Shown: one piece after another, positions 23,415 to 31,810 of the stretch
Numbering within the stretch: position 1 is the stretch's first letter
Layout of the letters: every line of letters starts with the position of its first letter
IMG/VR virus record: IMGVR_UViG_3300022602_003287
Location: 1-52,555 of that record
Strand: one strand, 5' to 3'
From: a virus
DNA length: 52,555 nucleotides
Notes under the pieces: generated by a model
The model's database searches: none
Seen by the model: the letters and a program-made list of their open reading frames with translations, nothing else
Told to the model about the DNA's origin: nothing
Program-made: the position numbers and the translations under genes

Positions 23415-23875
23415 GAGGCGAACCAGATTTCTTTGAAACCTTCTTGCTCAGAAGGCATTTCAAAACTATTAATCATACCTTCGATTACTACCTCGGGGAT
23501 TTCTTTCCCTGGACGATTATCTAATCTACGCTTTAGTTCAATCCTAGATGGTGTCTCAAATACTATCGCTATGTGTTCATAGCCGGGTAACATGCGGAAT
23601 TTCTTAGCACGGCTTTTTTCAGTCGTGCTAGTTTGATCCCAAATAATATCTTGGCCAGCATCTCTAGCCAATTTAACATGTTCAGTCATGATGTTAACGG
23701 CTTTGGGCATGTATTCTACAAACACTTCTGAATAAGTTTTTCCCTGTTCTTTAGCATAAAGTTCTACCCAGGAGTCTGTGCTTATGTAAGCACAATCTTT
23801 AACCCAGTCTTGATTTGTTACCCAGGTACTTTTTCCCGAACCTGGAACTCCCACTAGTTGATAACATCTTGGCAT
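23411..23875 (-). CDS. P-loop kinase, polynucleotide-kinase-like
   Basis: 154 residues. Walker A GVPGSGKS (9-16) and a later DxxxT-like helix (IIWDQTSTTEKSRAKK) plus RIELKRRLDNRPGKEIP match the kinase half of T4 Pnk/PseT and related AAA_33 kinases. Only the kinase domain is present; no phosphatase domain. It may phosphorylate 5' ends of RNA or DNA, or a small molecule. It overlaps the GroES-like gene by 1 nt. Confidence 0.8.
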   Translation of the reverse strand: MPRCYQLVGVPGSGKSTWVTNQDWVKDCAYISTDSWVELYAKEQGKTYSEVFVEYMPKAVNIMTEHVKLARDAGQDIIWDQTSTTEKSRAKKFRMLPGYEHIAIVFETPSRIELKRRLDNRPGKEIPEVVIEGMINSFEMPSEQEGFKEIWFAS

Positions 23876-24210
23876 TAATCGCCCTTCATTACATCCTGAG
23901 GTTTTTCATCGCTGATCATCATTATAGCATTTGGATCAACACCATGCACGTTTAAGATCGTGCCATCTTCTTGTTCTATCTCAAACTTGCGGGTCCAACG
24001 ACCGTGTTCGATCAAGATCCAATCACCTAGCTTAACTTCGTCGACACCTTCGCCTATTGCCCATACACGGCCCCATCGAGGCTTGATGCCCTGTGTCTTA
24101 CCATCATCGCTCAATAGGACTAATCCCAATCTTGTTATTTCGTAACCAAACTGCATTTCACTAACTAAGATCCTGCCCTTCAGAGGATTCAGTTTACCTT
24201 TTACTACCAT
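23875..24210 (-). CDS. GroES-like co-chaperonin (gp31-type)
   Basis: 111 residues. The Cpn10 fold is visible: NPLKGRILVSEM at the start, a mobile-loop region (LLSDDGKTQGIKPRW), then GRVWAIGEGVDEVKLGDWIL and a C-terminal strand. T4 gp31 replaces GroES on host GroEL to fold the large capsid protein; the same role is likely here. With DnaJ, ClpA, ClpP and deformylase it completes a phage protein-handling set. Confidence 0.85.
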   Translation of the reverse strand: MVVKGKLNPLKGRILVSEMQFGYEITRLGLVLLSDDGKTQGIKPRWGRVWAIGEGVDEVKLGDWILIEHGRWTRKFEIEQEDGTILNVHGVDPNAIMMISDEKPQDVMKGD

Positions 24211-24219
24211 ACTTGACCT

Positions 24220-24432
24220 TTACTTCTTATTTGCTTGTGATTTTGGATTGCTTTGATAATAGTCGCTTACTATTTCTTCACGCTTACGTATGATCTCTCC
24301 GTTAGGTCCTAGCTCATCTCCGCGTGCATTGATTTTAACATTACTCACGGCAGGCATAGTAGCATGACGAGACATTAATGATTCCATATCAATCTCCTTA
24401 CCCTTCATCGATCTATAAATCTTTTTAGCCAT
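24220..24432 (-). CDS. Small conserved T4-like phage protein
   Basis: 70 residues, basic. Contains VKINARGDELGPNGEIIRKR, a pattern I recall in many marine T4-like phage genomes without assigned function. RGD occurs but is probably chance. AGGAG ribosome-binding site upstream. Confidence 0.65.
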   Translation of the reverse strand: MAKKIYRSMKGKEIDMESLMSRHATMPAVSNVKINARGDELGPNGEIIRKREEIVSDYYQSNPKSQANKK

Positions 24433-24441
24433 TTCGTTCTC

Positions 24442-24963
24442 CTATTTTAAGAATTCTCTTATATCTAATCCATATTTGATACTGTCTATCTTATGGATTC
24501 CTATCAGATATAGCACATAACTGGCCACGCTACTTCCACGACCTACTCCCCATACTATATCATGATACCTCATGGTATCTATCAAGTATTTACAATATCG
24601 TAGAACATCGATCATATTATGTTGGCGGAAAAGCACTAATTCATCCTGCACTCTCTGCGTTTTCGTATCAGTATCACAAAGGCCCATAAGCCAGGTTTCT
24701 ATGTCTAGTTCTTTATAAACATCGTCCATAAACCAGTTTGATTGATTTTCCTTATCAAACTCTATGAGATCTACATCTAGTATCTCGTAGTGTTTTATCT
24801 TTGCTATAGGATCTGCGTTTAGTTCGATTGATCGATTAAACTGCTTCACAGTTTCTGTATCGCTAAACTCTAGAACGGACAGTGCAACTGGGGAGCCATT
24901 ATACAGCGCAGTGAAAGCATCATCACTGTTGACAGTCGCCCTACCAAACTGGTCTGTTTTCAT
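24442..24963 (-). CDS. DNA polymerase III alpha (DnaE)-derived fragment
   Basis: 173 residues. GVGRGSSVASYVLYLIGIHK (139-158) followed by DSIKYGLDIREFL matches the DnaE stretch PGRGSGAGSLVAY...DPL.F.L.FERFL. Residues 100-137 match the helix just before it. The protein stops where DnaE continues to the catalytic PDxDxDF motif, so the polymerase acidic residues are missing. It is therefore not an active polymerase. Similar stand-alone fragments occur in other aquatic T4-like phages, so it has likely been kept for a new function such as DNA or nucleotide binding. Confidence 0.75.
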   Translation of the reverse strand: MKTDQFGRATVNSDDAFTALYNGSPVALSVLEFSDTETVKQFNRSIELNADPIAKIKHYEILDVDLIEFDKENQSNWFMDDVYKELDIETWLMGLCDTDTKTQRVQDELVLFRQHNMIDVLRYCKYLIDTMRYHDIVWGVGRGSSVASYVLYLIGIHKIDSIKYGLDIREFLK

Positions 24964-25498
24964 TCTTGCCGCCTAAAACTACTTTGGGTTCGAATCGAGT
25001 ATTTTGTGTTTTAACATCTTCCCAGCTAGGAAACCCATCTATGTCATTGGTTTCTAGACTGTTGTTGTTCCACCAACTGCTGTTGTTTAATATTTTATTA
25101 CCCGTATCCACAGTATATTTTACACGATCCCCTAGCTCGCTGTCAACCGTTATCTGTGTAATAGTGATATCTTTATCTAGTATACTACTGAATTTATGGA
25201 AGAGCACAGATGCTAATATATAATCGGTTGGTTCTTCTGGAAGCTGTACGGTGGTAGTTTCTAACGTATCTAGTTTAATAAGGAATGGATGACCTTCTTT
25301 GATCAAGATGGAGTTATTAAGATAGAGCTTGATAAAATGCTTGAGCTTTTTAAATCCATTTTTTAATATATCACTATCAGATCCGTTAGGAAACATTGAT
25401 ATTTCTATATTGTATTGATTTGGGTATATATTATTTTCTATTACTAGGGAACAACTAAAATTTGTAGGCCATGTAAATGTGTTATTACTTGTTGACAT
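24941..25498 (-). CDS. Unknown phage protein, possibly structural
   Basis: 185 residues, Asn/Ser/Thr-rich with beta character (TFTWPTNFSCSLVIENNIYP). A middle helix pair and a polar C-terminus with WWNNN follow. It overlaps the DnaE fragment by 23 nt and the previous gene by 14 nt. Downstream of the fibre genes, so late expression is likely. No family recognised. Confidence 0.5.
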   Translation of the reverse strand: MSTSNNTFTWPTNFSCSLVIENNIYPNQYNIEISMFPNGSDSDILKNGFKKLKHFIKLYLNNSILIKEGHPFLIKLDTLETTTVQLPEEPTDYILASVLFHKFSSILDKDITITQITVDSELGDRVKYTVDTGNKILNNSSWWNNNSLETNDIDGFPSWEDVKTQNTRFEPKVVLGGKNENRPVW

Positions 25499-25736
25499 TT
25501 ATTAAATCATCGAAATTCTTATCACCATTCCTAGTAGCTACTGACATCGCCTTGGCATTTTTAGCACTAAGTTCTTGTTTAAATCCTTCTATAGCTACTA
25601 ATATCTGTTGACACAATCCACTATTTCCTGATCTAGCGGCTATGAAATATTTCCTAGTTAGTTCAGAAATCTTACTATCTAGTTGTTCAGCGCTTAGGTC
25701 GCTCACATCATTGAATAAAGGATTATACGTTAGCAT
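25485..25736 (-). CDS. Small helical protein
   Basis: 83 residues, nearly all helical: LSAEQLDSKISELTRKYFIA then CQQILVAIEGFKQELSAKNA. Similar proteins occur beside DnaE-like fragments in other marine T4-like phages as I recall. Overlaps both neighbours by 14 nt. Function unknown. Confidence 0.55.
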   Translation of the reverse strand: MLTYNPLFNDVSDLSAEQLDSKISELTRKYFIAARSGNSGLCQQILVAIEGFKQELSAKNAKAMSVATRNGDKNFDDLINVNK

Positions 25737-26367
25737 TCCATGTTCCTACCAACTGCACCCATATGTTGTATCCAGCATCTGAACTCCATACATCCCATAT
25801 CTGTCTCGTTCCGGGTTGATATGCTGTAGGATATACTCCGGTACCTTTATCAATATTTCCGATGAAATAGATACTGGCTGTACTAAGACTTTGGTTAGTA
25901 TTAAATGACACGTTCCATGTAGCCGAGTTTACTACTCCATATGCTACCAGTTCAAATCTTAACTTTCCTACCGTACCAGACTGAGGCCACCCTTGTATAT
26001 TAAACTGTGTGCTAGTACTGATAGATGCTACGTAATAGTTTGCTGTGCCATATGTTATCGTTGGAGATGCATTATTGAGGATATTGTTATCCTGTCCCCA
26101 AGCTCCTGTGCCATATCCTGCATAAGCATCAACTGAATCAGCATTATTAGAAAACACAGCATTGCTGACAAAGTTACCATTAAAGTTAGTAGCGGTATTA
26201 GTCTGTACAGAATAAAGTTGTAGGTTGGTTATTTCATAGGCAGCCTGAGTAAAACTAGTCTGAATATAATTAAAGTTGTCTCTAAAACCTTGGCTGTCGT
26301 TGTCTACGCCGGCGACCGGATATAGGGTATTGATTATGTTAGAAGTAGTAGTTATTTGGCTTGGCAT
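25723..26367 (-). CDS. Virion fibre or tail-associated protein
   Basis: 214 residues, rich in Asn, Thr, Ser, Gly, Tyr, and low in Lys. The N-terminal GVDNDSQGFRDNFNYIQTSF resembles the N-terminal DSIRTAFEKAN piece of the 2030-residue fibre, a common docking motif of phage fibre proteins. The rest is beta-rich. An ATAAATA late box lies 24 nt upstream. Probably a small tail-fibre or baseplate adhesin. Confidence 0.65.
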   Translation of the reverse strand: MPSQITTTSNIINTLYPVAGVDNDSQGFRDNFNYIQTSFTQAAYEITNLQLYSVQTNTATNFNGNFVSNAVFSNNADSVDAYAGYGTGAWGQDNNILNNASPTITYGTANYYVASISTSTQFNIQGWPQSGTVGKLRFELVAYGVVNSATWNVSFNTNQSLSTASIYFIGNIDKGTGVYPTAYQPGTRQIWDVWSSDAGYNIWVQLVGTWNANV

Positions 26368-26391
26368 TTTAGTTATCCATTATATTGTTTT

Positions 26392-26398
26392 TATTTAT
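26392..26398 (-). promoter_or_regulatory. T4-type late promoter box
   Basis: GATAAATAAAAAC lies just after the protease gene and 24 nt before the ATG of the 214-residue fibre protein. Gives an expected leader of about 18 nt. Confidence 0.6.
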
Positions 26399-26403
26399 CG
26401 TGG

Positions 26404-28122
26404 TTACCTGGCACCCGTTGTACGTCTTGGATAAGCGGCCCCAGACTTAGGTCTAAACCCGTAATTTTCTTTAGGGAAACTAGATCCAGTTTTTAAGACT
26501 TTGTACAATGATGTACCCACCGGCACACCCAATCCTGTTACAGCATCCCAACCTACTGTAGAATTGTAACCCTGCACATATACGGCATTATATCCCGATA
26601 CGATATCATAAAACGCCGAAGGATTGGCATATAGAAAAGGATTGGCAAATCCTATCCTTTTTCCAGTTAGAGCATTTAATCTAGCTATCAAACCTGCTAC
26701 CATAGGAGTGGCCGCGCTTGTGCCACCGTACTGGACGTAACTATTGCTAGACCCTTCATAAAAGGTATATCCTGTATAAGGATCAGAATTTCCTGCTACA
26801 TCGGGAACTCCTCTTACAGCTAATGAAATAGGACTTCCAAAACTTCCACCTGTGGTGGCGGTAGTATAATATAATCCAGCTTGCCAACTAGGTAGTGACT
26901 GATATATGCTTTGTCCACCCCCCGATCCGTTCCATACTACTTCGCTTGACCTAGTCACACTGTTTTGGGCAGTAAGCTGTATAGAGGTTCCTCCCACTGC
27001 TGTGACGTAGCGACTAGATGCCGGATATTCAACTTCGGGCACATATCCTGCCCATGTTGACCCATTATCGCCACTACTAACAACGATGGTGATTCCTAAT
27101 ACAACAGACTGTGCTAATACCGCTTCGGTAGCGGACACAGTGCCGGCTGACCAATAACCATCAGTAGCATAGTTTTCACCAGCCCCCCAGCTAGTGCTGA
27201 GCACGCTAGGATTATTCACAGTATCATGTATCGCTGTATTAAAGTTATTGTACCAATTCGGTCCTGCTGTAGGGCTACTGGCTCCTGCTCCATATCCAAA
27301 ATACAACACCATTTTGCACAGTGGAGCCGATCCCCAAACGCAGTAGATATCTAACATGACTTCTGGAGCACCACCCGATTCAGTGGGATCGTTGACTCCT
27401 CCGTCTGTAAAAACATCAACTGTATCTACTCCTATTATAGGAACTCGTGGCATAGTAGCGCCGTTGACAGGAATATTCTGAGTGAAGGTACTGGTTAGAT
27501 TGTTTTGAGTATATCCACCTCCCCATTCCATGATACCTACAGTCACTCCATTAGCATCATTGCCGGGGTAGTTGTAGACCGCTGCCAGCTGCCATGTTGC
27601 TACAGCACCGGTGGTTTGAGGAATACTAGCATTCGTTATTGTGCCTTTATTTCTTTTTATTCTTACTGACTGATCTAGACCTAATACATATTCTACTACT
27701 CCGTGTAGAGTAGATGGGATATTTACTGGACCCGAGTGACTGATGAATGTTGTAGTAGTGTTGGTATAATCAGTTAATATAACTCCAAACGCAGAATTTA
27801 TCTGTAGAGCAGTTCCTGATAGTTTTATAGTGGCACTTGGCGTATGTATTTCTTCGATAATAAATCCCACAGTACTGGCAAAGTCTTTGATTAGATTAAT
27901 ATGGTTTTCTGAGGAACTAAATCGAGAACTAAATTCTTCGTATGATAATATAGGATTTTGTCCTGCTATTATGCTGTCGGCATACTCTGTAACTGATTCA
28001 GGACGATTCAGCATAATGTTAAACTTGATTATTGTATTATGATCAGTAGGAGCCGTCGATACTATATCGGTATAGTTATTAGGAGTACTGCTTGCTAAAC
28101 TAACAGTAGGAGTGAGGATCAT
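26404..28122 (-). CDS. Sedolisin-family (S53) serine-carboxyl protease in the fibre operon
   Basis: 572 residues. A pro-kumamolisin-like activation domain (about 30-155) precedes an S53 catalytic domain. Catalytic residues are in place: E254 and D258 in GAPEVMLDIYC, D352 in SSGDNGS, and S469 in GGTSAATPM. The C-terminal YDIVSGYNA...GWDAVTGLGVP matches the family's calcium-binding end. No signal peptide is visible, so the enzyme would be assembled on virions or released by lysis, not secreted. It lies between tail-fibre genes with a 0-nt gap to one. Sedolisins work at acid pH; here it may mature fibre proteins or degrade host surface proteins. The active site appears complete. Confidence 0.92.
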   Translation of the reverse strand: MILTPTVSLASSTPNNYTDIVSTAPTDHNTIIKFNIMLNRPESVTEYADSIIAGQNPILSYEEFSSRFSSSENHINLIKDFASTVGFIIEEIHTPSATIKLSGTALQINSAFGVILTDYTNTTTTFISHSGPVNIPSTLHGVVEYVLGLDQSVRIKRNKGTITNASIPQTTGAVATWQLAAVYNYPGNDANGVTVGIMEWGGGYTQNNLTSTFTQNIPVNGATMPRVPIIGVDTVDVFTDGGVNDPTESGGAPEVMLDIYCVWGSAPLCKMVLYFGYGAGASSPTAGPNWYNNFNTAIHDTVNNPSVLSTSWGAGENYATDGYWSAGTVSATEAVLAQSVVLGITIVVSSGDNGSTWAGYVPEVEYPASSRYVTAVGGTSIQLTAQNSVTRSSEVVWNGSGGGQSIYQSLPSWQAGLYYTTATTGGSFGSPISLAVRGVPDVAGNSDPYTGYTFYEGSSNSYVQYGGTSAATPMVAGLIARLNALTGKRIGFANPFLYANPSAFYDIVSGYNAVYVQGYNSTVGWDAVTGLGVPVGTSLYKVLKTGSSFPKENYGFRPKSGAAYPRRTTGAR

Positions 28123-29460
28123 TTATCCCTCCATCTTTAGAACGGTTAATGTTACTGTTATATTGGCTGAGGCTGCTGTATTGTTATAGATTTTTACAGG
28201 TATATTAGTTGTAGGTATCGTTTCACTACTGAATCCAATAATAGCAGGAGTAAACAAAGTTGTAGCAGACTGTGTTGTGATAGCTTCTGCTATGACTCCA
28301 CTACCGGGAGTCGGATCTGAAGTTATAGATCTACTAAAATCTGCTCTCATAGTAGCTGTTGAGCTATACAATGTTATCCAAGCTCCTGTGCTTACCGCTA
28401 TACTGTAAAGGGCATATCCTGCATATGCTACTATCGTGGCGGTTACTGCGCTTAGACCACTGAGTGAATTCACGGTAACTGATGCGGTAGATCTATTATT
28501 AGTTCCTCCACTACCTGATGTATTCCAGATAGTTATAGCCCCTGACGAACCACTTATTGCTGTTCCTGTACCTGCTGTAATACTTGTAACACCACTACTA
28601 CCCCCAGTCCCTGTAGTCCAGATCGTTATAGCTCCTGTTGAACTACTTATTGCTGTTCCTGTACCTGCTGTAATACTTGTAACACCGCCACCAGCGAATA
28701 GCACGCCGTTTTGATATAAGTTGCCGCCGAAGTTAATATTTCCTCCTGCGCTAATTCCACCAGATACCATCAATGCCGAACCGGTCGAAGTACTGATACT
28801 AGAAGCGGTTGATTTTACATGTAGAGTATTTCCGAACCATCCACTTTTACCTATACCAATGCCACCTGTTGTTACAAGGTCTCCAGTGGTTGTACTGGTA
28901 CTCTCGACTCCGGCAATGATATAAACTGTTTGACTATTAGTACCACCAGTCTGGATATTCTGTGCCAGCAAAGCTATAGTAGCTAATGTAGCTGAACTTA
29001 TAGAGGCTCCCTGTACATTGAGTGTTCCTGTTGGAAGATTAATGTTACCACCTATCCATGCATCTAAAGCTATTCCGGCTCCTCCTGCTACCTGTAAAGC
29101 ACCTGTATTGGTTGAGTTAGAAGCATTTGTAATATTAGATATCACAAAGGTAGTGGTGGTTCCAGTACCGCTGGCTATAGGACCGCCCCCATTGGTTCCT
29201 GTGCTAATAGCATATCCATTAGAATAGATAGTTCCTCCTACGTACAGATTACCTCCTATTCCGGCACCTCCTACTACCTGTAATGCTCCGCTATTACTTG
29301 ATGTCGATGGTTGAGAATTTAATACTATAAGTTGGCTAGTTTGATAATTTACTCCATTGGTTCCTCCTACCCATTTTACTCCGTCAAATGTATATGCGAC
29401 TCCATTGGGGCCTACATATATTTGACCTACGTATGGAAGATTGGGAAAGTTTAAAGCCAT
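28123..29460 (-). CDS. Tail-fibre protein with GALQVxGGAGI repeats
   Basis: 445 residues, Gly/Ser/Thr-rich. Repeated units of the form [S/T]TGALxVxGGxGIxGNLYVGG occur at least four times, followed by two almost identical copies of GVTSITAGTGTAIS.S.GAITIW. This is typical of trimeric beta-structured phage fibres. The C-terminal 110 residues have no repeats and may be the receptor tip. Strong AAAGGA ribosome-binding site. It is followed immediately by the S53 protease gene. Confidence 0.8.
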   Translation of the reverse strand: MALNFPNLPYVGQIYVGPNGVAYTFDGVKWVGGTNGVNYQTSQLIVLNSQPSTSSNSGALQVVGGAGIGGNLYVGGTIYSNGYAISTGTNGGGPIASGTGTTTTFVISNITNASNSTNTGALQVAGGAGIALDAWIGGNINLPTGTLNVQGASISSATLATIALLAQNIQTGGTNSQTVYIIAGVESTSTTTGDLVTTGGIGIGKSGWFGNTLHVKSTASSISTSTGSALMVSGGISAGGNINFGGNLYQNGVLFAGGGVTSITAGTGTAISSSTGAITIWTTGTGGSSGVTSITAGTGTAISGSSGAITIWNTSGSGGTNNRSTASVTVNSLSGLSAVTATIVAYAGYALYSIAVSTGAWITLYSSTATMRADFSRSITSDPTPGSGVIAEAITTQSATTLFTPAIIGFSSETIPTTNIPVKIYNNTAASANITVTLTVLKMEG

Positions 29461-29473
29461 TTTATATTATCCT

Positions 29474-31807
29474 TTACAATGATATGATAGACATGGCCGC
29501 AGAGAAAGCCTGTGTTGCTAGTTTTTTACTACCGGCATAGGCGTTATTGCCTACATATAGATTACCACCTATTCCCACACCACCATTTACAACTAAAGCA
29601 CCTGTAGTACTTGATGTTGATGCTGTAGATGTTGTGATAGATACAGGTAAGCTGTTTACGGTTAACATGGCACCAGTTGTAGCGGAAAGGGTTGTAATAC
29701 CTCCAAGGCCTATTATTACCTGACTTAATGTATTGATATACAATGGGATTGTGGTTATACCAGTATTAGGAGTATTTTGTACTATAGCGAATGTGCCTAC
29801 TTGCGTAGTAGTAGATCCTACAGTAAAAAATCTCATACCGGCTGCGTTGGTGCCGATAGTACTATAGTCAAAATAGGCATAGCTATTCCTACCTAAGGTA
29901 GTCGTCCCATTGCCGCTTACAGATACTCCACCGACTGCTTCTACAGCATTAGCACTGCTGTAGATAGGGTTATTTAAGTTGCTGGCATTTATTATCAAAC
30001 TAGTTCCGTTGAATCCTATCGAGTTACTGAAAGTTGTAAGTCCAACAGCACTCTGATAAGGTATTTCATATTGTGCCCCACCTGCCAAGTTAGTGGCTGT
30101 ATTAGAACTTCCAGGACTGTTATTGATCCAAGTTGGACTGCTTCCTGGGCCATTACTGCTTAATATCTGTCCAGGAGATCCGAAGTTGTTTATGTTTGAT
30201 CCAATAAACAAAGCACCTGTCCCTGTGAATCCCATCTTGACAGACCCATTGCCGTCGGCTAAGATCACAGTACCTGTATTAGTCGCTATACTGGTAGCGG
30301 TATATGATCCAATGACTACATTGCCTACTCCGGTAGTAATACCAGATCCTGCTTGATATCCTATCGCGATGTTACAACACCCGGTGGTATTGGAGTATAG
30401 GGCACTATAGCCTAATGCTAGATTATTACTTCCTCCGGTATTAGAATATAAAGAACAAGCACCTACCGCAAAGTTATTATTTCCTATTATGTTGCTATAA
30501 AGACTGTTATATCCTAAGCCAACATTGCAAGAACCCGGAACATTATTGTTTAACGATCCTTGTCCTAGACCGATATTATTATTACCGTATGCAGTATTCT
30601 GTAGACTGCATACTCCTATAGCTATATTGTTGAATCCTGTTTGGCTTCCTGCTAATGACAAGCAACCAATAGCTAGATTATTATAACCTGTAGTATTTGA
30701 ACAAAGAGCACTGTAACCTAATGCTATGTTATTATATCCATTAGTATTAGTTGATAGAGCATAACAGCCGATAGCGATGTTTCCAGGTCCGGATGATGCG
30801 AGATTAGCAGGATAGGTTAGTAACAGAGAACCAGTTACATTAAGATTGAATGCTGTTTTTTGTACAGTATTATCTGGAAATACAATACTGCTGGTTATTG
30901 TTTCTGTATTAACATATATATTGTTAACGATCTCAGTATTGATAACTTGTAGATTATTAGGTAATACCAATGTTCCGGTATTGCTGATATAAACAGTCCA
31001 TGTACCGTTGATTAGATTACTAGCTGAAGTAGCATAGGAAGCAGATGCTCCTCCTAGTGTTCCATATATAGTTCCTCCTACATATAGATTTCCTCTTATA
31101 CCTGCTCCTCCTGCTACTAACAAAGCGCCAGTGGTACTATTGATAGATGACGAAGTGTTCTGTATAGAAAATGTTCCTGTAGTAACACCAGTATATGGAT
31201 TAAATAAAGTACCATTTTGATATAGATTACCATTAAAGTTAATATTATTGCCTACGTTAATATTTCCCGAGACTCCTATTCCTCCAGAGACTACTAAGGC
31301 TCCTGTCGTAGTTGAAATAGATGGTATATTACCTATGATTGATAGATTATTAGTTAGAGTATAAGAATCAGTTGGATTTATTCCAGGACTCGCATCCACC
31401 CATTGATAGTTGTAATAGACATACAATCTTCCACTATTTCCATCATACCATATATCATTTTGTTTATTGACAGTAGGAGTACTAGTGCTTAGTATTAGAT
31501 TAGCTACATTTCCGCCGACGTTTAATGTTCCGTCTCCTGCGACAGATAGTCCTGTACCTGGTTTTATAGCGCCTACGGTAGAACTAGTAGCTATTAATGG
31601 AGTTCCGTTAATATCAGTATAATATAATACAACATCTCCTTGTTTACCTGCCACAGACCTAACAGCGATGGTGTTTTCAAAAAACGGAGTTAATACATTA
31701 AAAGTGGTTTGTTTTGTTGTAGGTACGCCAGTACTAGGGTCCACTACCAGCAGAATCGTCGCTGTTGTGACTGTTGTTAAAACGGGCAGATTGCTAATAG
31801 TTGGCAT
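29474..31807 (-). CDS. Large tail-fibre protein with YadA-head-like 17-residue repeats
   Basis: 777 residues. The first 230 residues contain a docking domain and GALVVSGGIGVSGNINVGN-type repeats shared with the 445-residue fibre. A middle run of about ten 17-residue units (GYNNIALGYSALCSNTT and similar) resembles the left-handed beta-roll repeats of YadA-type trimeric adhesins. Many units carry a Cys. A C-terminal module again has TTGALVVNGGVGIGGNLYVG. Likely a trimeric fibre shaft and adhesin. Confidence 0.82.
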   Translation of the reverse strand: MPTISNLPVLTTVTTATILLVVDPSTGVPTTKQTTFNVLTPFFENTIAVRSVAGKQGDVVLYYTDINGTPLIATSSTVGAIKPGTGLSVAGDGTLNVGGNVANLILSTSTPTVNKQNDIWYDGNSGRLYVYYNYQWVDASPGINPTDSYTLTNNLSIIGNIPSISTTTGALVVSGGIGVSGNINVGNNINFNGNLYQNGTLFNPYTGVTTGTFSIQNTSSSINSTTGALLVAGGAGIRGNLYVGGTIYGTLGGASASYATSASNLINGTWTVYISNTGTLVLPNNLQVINTEIVNNIYVNTETITSSIVFPDNTVQKTAFNLNVTGSLLLTYPANLASSGPGNIAIGCYALSTNTNGYNNIALGYSALCSNTTGYNNLAIGCLSLAGSQTGFNNIAIGVCSLQNTAYGNNNIGLGQGSLNNNVPGSCNVGLGYNSLYSNIIGNNNFAVGACSLYSNTGGSNNLALGYSALYSNTTGCCNIAIGYQAGSGITTGVGNVVIGSYTATSIATNTGTVILADGNGSVKMGFTGTGALFIGSNINNFGSPGQILSSNGPGSSPTWINNSPGSSNTATNLAGGAQYEIPYQSAVGLTTFSNSIGFNGTSLIINASNLNNPIYSSANAVEAVGGVSVSGNGTTTLGRNSYAYFDYSTIGTNAAGMRFFTVGSTTTQVGTFAIVQNTPNTGITTIPLYINTLSQVIIGLGGITTLSATTGAMLTVNSLPVSITTSTASTSSTTGALVVNGGVGIGGNLYVGNNAYAGSKKLATQAFSAAMSIISL
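30281..30790 (-). repeat. About ten tandem 51-bp (17-residue) repeats
   Basis: Consensus G-x-N-N-I-A-[I/L]-G-x-x-[S/A]-L-x-x-N-T-[T/x]. Units begin GPGNIAIG, GYNNIALG, GYNNLAIG, GFNNIAIG, GNNNIGLG, GSCNVGLG, GNNNFAVG, GSNNLALG, GCCNIAIG and GVGNVVIG. The left edge is approximate. Confidence 0.8.
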
Positions 31808-31810
31808 TTA

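Noticed and set aside
28436-30356. Several Pro/Val-rich plus-strand frames opposite the fibre genes
   Set aside because: Mirror of Gly/Thr/Ala repeats on the coding strand; no start signals.
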